Source of the DNA: Acidobacteriota bacterium
Lineage (GTDB): Bacteria > Acidobacteriota > Blastocatellia > Pyrinomonadales > Pyrinomonadaceae
Assembly (NCBI GenBank): GCA_020199775.1
Contig: JAIVJZ010000007.1
Coordinates: 62,001-126,000, forward strand
Length of the DNA stretch: 64,000 nucleotides
Direction of reading: 5' to 3'
Shown: positions 57,962-64,000 of the stretch, one piece after another
How the letters are laid out: each line of letters begins with the position of its first letter
Numbering within the stretch: position 1 is the first letter of the stretch
Notes under the pieces: model-generated
Seen by the model: only the letters and a program-made list of their open reading frames with translations
What the model was told of the DNA's origin: nothing
Databases searched by the model: none
Program-made: the position numbers and the translations under genes

Positions 57962-58515
57962 AGGATAAAAGTTAGCCCTACGATGGCGCAGACCAGTGCC
58001 GCACACACTGACCATACAGTCTGACCACAAAGTAGGGGGCGACTATGAAGTCGGCGTTTTTGAGGACTTTGTGGGCAAAGTCTCGGCGCAGATAAATGAC
58101 TTTTTGTGCAGGATCGCCGCTTGCACAAAAAGTCGCCCTTTTGAAGTACTTTTTGTGCAAAGCCTGTCCTAAATGGCTTTGCCCAAAAAGTCGAAAACGT
58201 GCGGATATGTTGGAGATGAAGAGCGGGCGACGCCCAATATGTTGTAGTTGGTATAGACTTTTTGGGCAAAGCCTGTCCTAAATTTTGCGCGAAATACGAA
58301 CCCCATGCTCGCGCAAATGATAGTCCAATAAGGAGATTACCGTACCCCAAATTGTTGTGGGACGAATATCAGAGCGGCGCAAGATAACGTGCAGTTAGGA
58401 GTGGGGGGACGTTATCGGACGCTAGCTTTTGTTGGAGAATATCGTTGGTGAAGAGTTGTGAGAGCGCGGGTCACTTACCTGATGGATGCGTTGAAGGTTA
58501 GCGTTCGGGCAGGAA
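57962..58515. other. Intergenic region carrying repeat copy 2
   Basis: No gene is supported. The long minus-strand frame across 56956-58350 reads through the palindromic repeat and the membrane-protein gene and lacks family character. Confidence 0.5.
58098..58283. repeat. Palindrome-spacer-palindrome repeat, copy 2
   Basis: A GACTTTTTGTGCA/TGCACAAAAAGTC hairpin (58098-58110 with 58122-58134) comes first. The main hairpin has left arm 58149-58165, loop TGTCCTAAAT and right arm 58175-58192. A 63-base spacer with GGATATGTTG follows, then a left arm GACTTTTTGGGCAAAGCC (58256-58273) with the TGTCCTAAA loop. The 58175-58192 and 58256-58273 arms are perfect 18-base reverse complements. Same orientation as copy 1 at 54570-54742. 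Confidence 0.8.
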
Positions 58516-59250
58516 TCAGATGAGGTTTGTGAGGCGGTGTCGGGCTTTGACGATTTGCCTGTCGATGCGTTTGGCCTCTTCGGCGAGGGCGTCGCGTCCG
58601 TGTGTGGCTTCCTCGTCGGCCGCCAGTTTGATGCGGTAGAGGCCGTCCTGCGTGAGACGCTTGATGCCGAACTCGACGGTGCGCAACTCCTCTTTGAGAG
58701 AGAGGAGTGTGTCTTGTAAATTTTCGGGTGTGTCAGCGGCTTGTACGCGGGCGCAATAGAATTGTAGTTCTTCGTCGCCGAGCAGCGTGTGCAGGCTCTC
58801 GGCGTCGCCTTCGCGGTAGGCGCGGCTCGCTTCGACCATGATCTGGTGGCGGCGTCGGGCTTCGTTCTCATCAGCGGCGTGGTCTGGATGAAAGAGTTTT
58901 GCGACCGACCAGAAAAGTTTTCGCAGGCCGTTTCCGACCGGCGGCTTTTCCGCCCCGCGCGTCTTTCCGACGCCGTATGCTCCGTCGTCTCCCTCTTCCG
59001 CCGGCGCGTCGTTTGCCAAGTCATGCAGACTCGCTTCCGCTTGCTTGATCGCCTGCTCAATTTCGGCCAACTCGGCCAGACGGCAGCCGACGACCTGCGT
59101 GTAGCGGACTTTGAACTTATGCATCTCTTCTTGCAGGGTCGTTAGTTCCATCTGCCGCACGGACAAAAGCGACTCCAGACGCGCCACTTCGCCGGCCAGA
59201 TCAAACGGCTCGTCGCGGGCTGTGGATGGTTGGAGACTCTGACTTTGCAT
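58516..59250 (-). CDS. J-domain protein with flanking coiled coils
   Basis: A 244-residue cytoplasmic protein. A coiled coil (about 15-78, LAGEVARLESLLSVRQMELT and EIEQAIKQAEASLHDL) precedes a J domain (about 105-165). The HPD tripeptide is intact at His121-Pro122-Asp123 (KLFHPDHAADENE). The C-terminal half (about 170-244) is again helical (ENLQDTLLSLKEELRTVEFG, KRIDRQIVKARHRL). It should stimulate an Hsp70 ATPase. No Hsp70 is adjacent, so its partner could be the 16594-19224 chaperone or the housekeeping DnaK. Confidence 0.85.
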   Translation of the reverse strand: MQSQSLQPSTARDEPFDLAGEVARLESLLSVRQMELTTLQEEMHKFKVRYTQVVGCRLAELAEIEQAIKQAEASLHDLANDAPAEEGDDGAYGVGKTRGAEKPPVGNGLRKLFWSVAKLFHPDHAADENEARRRHQIMVEASRAYREGDAESLHTLLGDEELQFYCARVQAADTPENLQDTLLSLKEELRTVEFGIKRLTQDGLYRIKLAADEEATHGRDALAEEAKRIDRQIVKARHRLTNLI

Positions 59251-59552
59251 GAAGCGTAAGGATCAGTATAGCAAGGCGTGCCAGAATATGCTGTCCGGGC
59301 GCGGAGGAAAATAAGTTTCAAGTTTCAGGTTTCAAGTTTCAGGTTTGAAGATGTGTCTTTAGATAATTTGAAACCTGATATTTGAAACTTGAATCTTGAA
59401 ACCTGAAACTTGAAACTAACCTGCGGATGGGATGTGGATAATTTCGATTCTTGATGCGCTACCCGTGAGACTCTGGTGTAAGCTGTGGTCATGCATGTAA
59501 AGTTCGGGCTGTTCGGCATCGATCTAAGACAGACGGCAAATCGGTGAGGCTT
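59251..59552. other. Divergent intergenic region between J-domain and M64 genes
   Basis: Holds the repeat cluster at 59313-59416 and should carry both promoters; no further gene. Confidence 0.4.
59313..59416. repeat. Second cluster of TTTCAAGTTTCAGG-type repeats
   Basis: A run of AAGTTTCAAGTTTCAGG units (59313-59350) is followed by reverse-complement units (TTTGAAACC and GAATCTTGAAACCTG, 59367-59416). The same family is at 27883-27965. Here it lies between divergent genes, so it is not simply a terminator. Confidence 0.8.
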
Positions 59553-60947
59553 ATGAAAAGAATCCTGTGGCTTGCGCTCCTGCTCGCGCTTTCTTCTCTG
59601 GAAATTTTTGCGGTCGAGACCATGCGGCTCGACTTCTATCACACGGGCAACGCCGCGCAGGAATTATTCAGCGTGGAGAGGGTCGTCATCGAACCGCTCC
59701 CGTGGCCGGGCAATCCGCGCCGCATGATTGACGAATCTAACCTCGGCAAGTACCTATTTGAAGTCAGGGACATCCAGACGAATCGCCTGCTCTACTCGCG
59801 CGGCTTCGCTTCGATCTACGGCGAGTGGGAGACGACGGACGAGGCCAAGACTGCGAACCGCACCTTTCAGGAGTCGCTCAGGTTTCCCGCGCCCGCCGCG
59901 CCCGTGCAGATTTTGTTGAAGAAGCGCGATGCACGCAATGCCTTCCGCGAAATCTGGACGACGACCATCGACCCGCGCGACATCTTCGTCTCGAACGCTA
60001 AACTCACCGCGCCCGCGCGCGTCCTCGAAATCGAGAAGAACGGCGACCCGTCAACGAAGGTTGATCTGCTGATTCTCGGCGACGGCTACACGGCCGCCGA
60101 GGCGGGCAAGTTCGAGCGCGACGCGCGTCGTCTCACCGCGACGCTTTTCCAGACTTCCCCGTTCAAAGAACGGCGCAAAGATTTCAACGTCTGGGGTATG
60201 TCTCCGCCGGCCGCAGAGTCGGGCATCTCGCGCCCCTCGACGGGCGTTCACCGCGACTCGCCGCTCGGCACGACCTACGACGCCTTCGGCTCCGAACGTT
60301 ACGTGCTCACGTTCGACAACCGCGCCTGGCGGCGCACGGCCGCTTTCGCGCCCTACGACTTCGTGGAGATTCTCGCCAACAACCGCACCTACGGCGGCGG
60401 CGGCATATTCAATCTCTACAGCACGGTCGCCGCCGACAGCCTGTGGGCGCCTTACGTCTTCGTCCACGAGTTCGGGCATCACTTCGCCGCTCTGGCCGAC
60501 GAGTATTACACCTCGCCCGTGGCCTACGCCCCGGCGGCCGAACGCATCGAGCCGTGGGAGCCGAACGTGACCGCGCTGCTCGACCCGAAGAATTTGAAAT
60601 GGCGCGACCTCGTCAGCCCGGACACGCCGCTGCCGACCCCTTGGGAGAAAGAAGCGTTTGAAAAATACTCGCGCGAGATACAGGCGCGCAGGCGCGTCAT
60701 ACGCAGTCAGGGGCGTCCCGAACAGGAGATGGACGCACTTTTTAACGAAGAACTGGCGCACGAGAAAGGGATGTTTGCGCGCGAGAAATATGCCAACAAG
60801 GTCGGCGCGTTCGAGGGCGCGAACTACGAGGCGCGAGGGTTCTATCGCCCGCAAGTGGATTGCATCATGTTCACGCGCACGGACGCTTTCTGCGCCGTGT
60901 GCCGCCGCGCCATCGAGCGCGTCGTGGACATGTACTCGCGCCCGTGA
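59553..60947 (+). CDS. Secreted M64 (IgA-peptidase-like) metallopeptidase
   Basis: A 464-residue exported zinc peptidase, start at the ATG at 59553 (MKRILWLALLLALSSLEIFA) after GTGAGG. An N-terminal domain (about 25-155) precedes the M64 domain (about 165-460). Characteristic parts are VDLLILGDGYTAAEAGKFERD, FNVWGMSPPAAESGISRP, and the zinc site HEFGHHFAALADEY (His305, Glu306, His309, with the later Asp/Glu). MFTRTDAFCAVCRRAI near the end is also typical. M64 proteins are named for bacterial IgA cleavage, but environmental members have unknown targets. Confidence 0.9.
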   Translation: MKRILWLALLLALSSLEIFAVETMRLDFYHTGNAAQELFSVERVVIEPLPWPGNPRRMIDESNLGKYLFEVRDIQTNRLLYSRGFASIYGEWETTDEAKTANRTFQESLRFPAPAAPVQILLKKRDARNAFREIWTTTIDPRDIFVSNAKLTAPARVLEIEKNGDPSTKVDLLILGDGYTAAEAGKFERDARRLTATLFQTSPFKERRKDFNVWGMSPPAAESGISRPSTGVHRDSPLGTTYDAFGSERYVLTFDNRAWRRTAAFAPYDFVEILANNRTYGGGGIFNLYSTVAADSLWAPYVFVHEFGHHFAALADEYYTSPVAYAPAAERIEPWEPNVTALLDPKNLKWRDLVSPDTPLPTPWEKEAFEKYSREIQARRRVIRSQGRPEQEMDALFNEELAHEKGMFAREKYANKVGAFEGANYEARGFYRPQVDCIMFTRTDAFCAVCRRAIERVVDMYSRP

Positions 60948-60974
60948 CTGCGGGTGACCGATTCGCGTTGCACG

Positions 60975-61205
60975 TTATAACTGTTCGATAGAAGTGGCGC
61001 GCACGATCATCTTCTCCTGTCGAAAACGCGCTTCCAAGTCCCTGCGATAAGCTGTCCACCATTCGCGTCCGAGTTCCGCGGCCATGACTTCAAAGACGAT
61101 GATCGCGTCGCGGCTGACTTGCGCGCCCTCTTTCCAGATTCCCTCCGCGGGAGAACTGTGGAAGACCGTGACGCCGCCGAATTTTTTCATCAACTCTTGG
61201 CGCAC
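60975..61205 (-). CDS. Hypothetical small protein lacking a standard start
   Basis: 76 codons if translation begins at the GTG at 61205. The sequence MRQELMKKFGGVTVFHSSPAEG and DAIIVFEVMAAELGREWW looks genuine. The same frame continues upstream with YDNEGEAFERQVCD-like residues and then hits TAG, with no start codon in between. It is either a shortened ORF or a gene whose start was lost. Function unknown. Confidence 0.45.
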   Translation of the reverse strand: MRQELMKKFGGVTVFHSSPAEGIWKEGAQVSRDAIIVFEVMAAELGREWWTAYRRDLEARFRQEKMIVRATSIEQL

Positions 61206-61269
61206 GCGGTCGCAGACTTGCCGTTCAAAAGCCTCGCCTTCGTTGTCGTACTAAGGCAGCAATATTTGA

Positions 61270-61686
61270 ATGAGATACACGGGGACGCTAAAACTCCTGC
61301 TGAAATATTCGCTCGGTCTTTTGTTCGTGCTCGGCGGGCTGTATCACTTCTTCAACCCCGCGCTCTACCTGCGGATGATGCCGCCTTACCTGCCGTGGCA
61401 CCTCTTGCTGGTCTACCTGAGCGGGTTCTTCGAGACGGCTCTCGGCTTGCTGCTCCTCATCCCGAAATACACGCGCCTCGCCGCGTGGGGCTTGATCGCT
61501 TTGCTCGTCGCGGTGTTTCCCGCCAACGTTCAGATGGCGCTCGGCCCGCAGCAATTTCCCGAAATCCCGCCCGTCGCTTTGTGGCTCAGACTGCCGTTGC
61601 AACTCGTGTTCGTCGCGTGGACTTACTCGCTGACGCGCGGGGGCCGCGGCGGCGAGCGAAACAGTCGCCCGCATAACAATCTCTAG
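61270..61686 (+). CDS. DoxX-like membrane protein
   Basis: A 138-residue protein with four hydrophobic segments. The first is LKYSLGLLFVLGGLYHFFNP, with the conserved GxxHF pattern of DoxX. Others are LLLVYLSGFFETALGLLLLIP, AAWGLIALLVAVFPANVQMAL and LRLPLQLVFVAWTYSL. The stop overlaps that of the convergent flavoprotein gene by 3 bases (CTAG). A role in redox or quinol-linked membrane processes is typical for the family but unproven. Confidence 0.8.
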   Translation: MRYTGTLKLLLKYSLGLLFVLGGLYHFFNPALYLRMMPPYLPWHLLLVYLSGFFETALGLLLLIPKYTRLAAWGLIALLVAVFPANVQMALGPQQFPEIPPVALWLRLPLQLVFVAWTYSLTRGGRGGERNSRPHNNL

Positions 61687-62852
61687 GCGAACTGTCCCGC
61701 GGCGTAACCCGAAGCCCACGCCCATTGAAAATTATAACCGCCGAGTTGGCCGGTCACGTCAACCACTTCGCCGATGAAGTAGAGGCCGGGGACGCGCGTC
61801 GCCTCCATCGTGCGCGAAGATAGTTCCGAGGTGGCGACGCCACCCGCCGTCACCTCCGCTTTCTTGTAGCCTTCCGTCCCGGCGGGCGTGATCTGCCAGC
61901 ATTGAAGTTTCGCGGCCAGCGCGGCGATCTCGCGTTCCGTCAATTGCCTGAGCGACTTGGGAGGCGCGTACAGTTTGCACCACGCCTGCGCGAAGCGGCG
62001 CGGCATGTGACGGCCGAGCACGTTCGCCAACTCGCTCTCGGAATCTTGGCGCTCAAGGATCAGCGTGAGCGCGTCCGTATCGGGCAGGAGGTTCAGATTG
62101 ACGGGTTCGCCTTGCTGCCAGTAGGAAGAGACTTGAAGGATGGCGGGGCCGCTCAAGCCGCGGTGCGTGACGAGTATGTTTTCGCGAAACGCTGCGCCGC
62201 CGCAACTGGCGAGCGCGTCGAGCGAGACGCCGCTCAACTCCGAGAGGCGCGCCTGCGTCGCGGCGGGCAAGGTCAGCGGGACGAGGGCGGGTCGGGTCGG
62301 TTCAATTCGCAAATTGAACTGGCGCGCGAGTTGATAGCCGAAGTCAGTCGCCCCGAGTTGGGGGATGGAGAGGCCGCCCGTGGCGACGACGAGCGAGGCG
62401 GAGGCGAAACTTCCCTGCTCCGTCTCCACGCGAAACTTGTCGCCCCGCTCGACCCTGCGCACGCGACAGCCGCAACGAATTTCAACTCGCGCATCATTGC
62501 ACTCGGCCAGTAGCAGGTTGATGATCTGGCGCGCGCTGCCGTCGCAGAATAACTGCCCGAGTTTTTTTTCGTGGTAGGCGATGCCGTGCCGTTCGACGAG
62601 GGCGACGAAGTCGGCGGGCGTGTAACGCGCGAGCGCGGACTTGGCAAAGTGCGGGTTGGCGGAGATGAAGTTGGCCGCGCTCGCGTTGACGTTGGTGAAA
62701 TTGCAACGCCCGCCGCCGGAGATGGCGATCTTCTTCCCGACCTGCCCGGCGTGCTCCAAGACCAGCGCCCTGCGCCCGCGCCGCCCCGCCTCTATCGCGC
62801 AGAAGAGACCGGCCGCCCCGCCGCCGATGATGATCACGTCCTTTTCTATCAA
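61683..62852 (-). CDS. HI0933-family (aminoacetone oxidase-like) FAD protein
   Basis: A 389-residue flavoprotein. I choose the TTG at 62852 (LIEKDVIIIGGGAAGLFCAIEA) because the GxGxxG motif must be near the N-terminus and no ATG is close; a longer upstream reading is not family-like. KKIAISGGGRCNFTN is diagnostic for the HI0933/BaiN group. VVATGGLSIPQLGATDFGY, VTHRGLSGPAILQ and the C-terminal GEVVDVTGQLGGYNFQWA follow in order. It is a NAD(P)/FAD-dependent oxidoreductase of unsettled substrate. The gene end overlaps doxX by 4 bases. Confidence 0.9.
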   Translation of the reverse strand: MIEKDVIIIGGGAAGLFCAIEAGRRGRRALVLEHAGQVGKKIAISGGGRCNFTNVNASAANFISANPHFAKSALARYTPADFVALVERHGIAYHEKKLGQLFCDGSARQIINLLLAECNDARVEIRCGCRVRRVERGDKFRVETEQGSFASASLVVATGGLSIPQLGATDFGYQLARQFNLRIEPTRPALVPLTLPAATQARLSELSGVSLDALASCGGAAFRENILVTHRGLSGPAILQVSSYWQQGEPVNLNLLPDTDALTLILERQDSESELANVLGRHMPRRFAQAWCKLYAPPKSLRQLTEREIAALAAKLQCWQITPAGTEGYKKAEVTAGGVATSELSSRTMEATRVPGLYFIGEVVDVTGQLGGYNFQWAWASGYAAGQFA

Positions 62853-62986
62853 GCTATGTGACGAAACGATTTTGAAGATTTTGTTGACCGGATAACTATA
62901 ACGTCTGTGCTTCCGGCTGCAAAAACCTTCGACGCCGGGGGCGGCGTTTGAGCGGCGGAAGCGTGGCAATAGTTTTTTGCAGCGGG

Positions 62987-64000
62987 TTAAAGCGGCAGTT
63001 GGAGGCGCGCTTCGCAGCCCGTGCCGTGGCGACGGTTGGTGAGGGTCAGGGTGCCGCCGTGCGCCTCTGCGATCTGGCGGCTGAGGACGAGCCCGATGCC
63101 GGAGCCGCCCGGCTTCGTCGTGAAGAACGGGACGAAGAGGTTCGCCGTGTTGGAGAGACCCGTCCCTTCGTCTTCGACGATGAGGGTAAACTGGTTCGCG
63201 TTCTTGATCCAACCGACGGAGACGCCCCCGCCCGTTTGCAGCGCGGCGTCGGCGGCGTTGCGTTGCAGGTTGATGAGCAGTTGTTCCAGTTGGTCTGCGT
63301 CGGCCTGTATGGTCAGTTCAGCCCCCGGCACGATTTTAACGGGCACGCGCGTTTCGAGTTCCGCGACGCGGCGCACGAGTTCGTGGACGTTGACGGGCGC
63401 GAAGCGCGGCGGGGGCAGGCGCGCGAGATGCGCGTAAGCCTGCATGAAGCGGCTCAGGGATTCGGAGCGCGAGCCGATGATCGAGAGGCCGCGCGCCATG
63501 TCGTCATGCCAGTCGAGCGGGCGCGGTTCGCGCACGAGCAGACTTTCCAGACTCCCGGCGATTGATTTGATCGGCGTCAGCGAGTTGTTCAGTTCGTGGC
63601 CGAGCACGCGCACGAGCCGCCGCCAAGCCTCTCGTTCTTCCTCGCGCAGTTCGCGGCTGAGGTCGGAGAGCACGAGAAGTTGATGCGGCAGGCCGCGCTC
63701 GCGGAAGGTGCTGCGGCGCACGCCCCAACGCCCGGCCTGACCGGGAAAAGTTTTCGGGATGATCTGCGAATCATCCGCGCCGGCGGAATGGAGAAACTCT
63801 TCGAGGCCGAGTTCGGCGGCGGTGCGCCCCAGCAGGCGACCCGAAGGCTGCGCGAACAGGCGTTCGCCCCCGCGGTTGACGAGGCGCAAACGTTCCTCCG
63901 CGTCGAAGGCGAAGACGGCCACGTCGATCTCGCCCATCACGGTGCGCAACAGCGCGGTGGCTTCCAACGCGCCGAGCCGCTGCGCGCGCAGGGTTTCGCT
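62987..64000 (-). CDS. NtrY-like sensor histidine kinase, 5' end cut by window edge
   Basis: The frame is open to the right edge; 337 codons plus a stop are visible. A PAS-like domain (FDAEERLRLVNRGGERLFAQ) precedes the HisKA site LGHELNNSLTPIKSIAGSL. The ATPase domain has the N-box LLINLQRNAADAAL, G1 DEGTGLSN, the F-box FFTTKPGGSGIGL and the G2 region EAHGGTLTLTN. The layout resembles NtrY-type kinases, and N-terminal membrane spans would lie beyond the window. The stop is at 62987. The HI0933 gene follows on the same strand after a 134-base gap. Confidence 0.9.
   Translation of the reverse strand, partial: SETLRAQRLGALEATALLRTVMGEIDVAVFAFDAEERLRLVNRGGERLFAQPSGRLLGRTAAELGLEEFLHSAGADDSQIIPKTFPGQAGRWGVRRSTFRERGLPHQLLVLSDLSRELREEEREAWRRLVRVLGHELNNSLTPIKSIAGSLESLLVREPRPLDWHDDMARGLSIIGSRSESLSRFMQAYAHLARLPPPRFAPVNVHELVRRVAELETRVPVKIVPGAELTIQADADQLEQLLINLQRNAADAALQTGGGVSVGWIKNANQFTLIVEDEGTGLSNTANLFVPFFTTKPGGSGIGLVLSRQIAEAHGGTLTLTNRRHGTGCEARLQLPL

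Noticed and set aside
56956-58350. 464-codon minus-strand frame
   Set aside because: It reads through the palindromic repeat and antisense to the membrane coiled-coil gene; low-complexity Ser/Arg sequence with repeat-derived residues.

Overview
This is a 64 kb stretch of high-GC bacterial chromosome, cut inside a sensor histidine kinase gene at each end. It carries no rRNA, tRNA or CRISPR array that I could find. The gene mix suggests a member of the Acidobacteriota, probably a Blastocatellia-like lineage. It combines a secreted M36 fungalysin and an M64 peptidase, TPR lipoproteins, a GH57/DUF3536 protein, a TonB receptor with a carboxypeptidase-like domain, and Gram-negative export signals. 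This placement is inference from gene content, because no marker RNA is present.

Layout. 1-10.7 kb: histidine kinase, lamin-tail-domain remnant, M36 metalloprotease, MFS exporter, transglutaminase-like protein and two small hypotheticals. 11-14.1 kb: GAF protein and TonB-dependent receptor. 14.3-20.7 kb: a non-canonical Hsp70 locus on the + strand. It contains a membrane protein with a degenerate J-like N-terminus and a C-terminal rhodanese, a GrpE-like small protein, an 876-residue Hsp70 with an enlarged C-terminus, and a DUF805-like/SRPBCC membrane protein. 20.7-30.1 kb: TatT-type lipoprotein, GH43 enzyme with a thioesterase, cyclophilin, EttA-type ABC-F, DUF72, SDR and two TPR lipoproteins. 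30.4-33.6 kb: response regulator, RNase Z, a phage-like DNA-metabolism protein and two hypotheticals. 33.9-41.7 kb: a carbohydrate block (GH57/DUF3536, GlgB, a phosphofructokinase with PPi-type residues) followed by a duplicated-SurA-like/DsbA fusion. 41.8-53.4 kb: acyltransferase, lipase, GMC oxidoreductase with its small subunit, class V aminotransferase, PQQ-repeat protein, Uup-type ABC-F and two tandem MsrB enzymes (one exported, one cytosolic).

54.5-58.3 kb is a lower-GC island. It holds an XRE regulator with a palindromic operator, a single-domain response regulator, an IS4-type transposase and a membrane coiled-coil protein. Two copies of a palindrome-spacer-palindrome repeat bracket it. 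58.5-64 kb: J-domain protein, M64 peptidase, a small ORF with no clear start, DoxX-like protein, HI0933-type flavoprotein and an NtrY-like kinase.

The most notable item is the Hsp70 locus. It places a J-like, a GrpE-like and an Hsp70 component side by side, but each departs from the DnaK/DnaJ/GrpE norm, and two neighbours are membrane proteins. The second is the repeat-bracketed island. Many genes end in strong hairpins, and a TTTCAAGTTTCAGG-type repeat occurs in two distant intergenic gaps.
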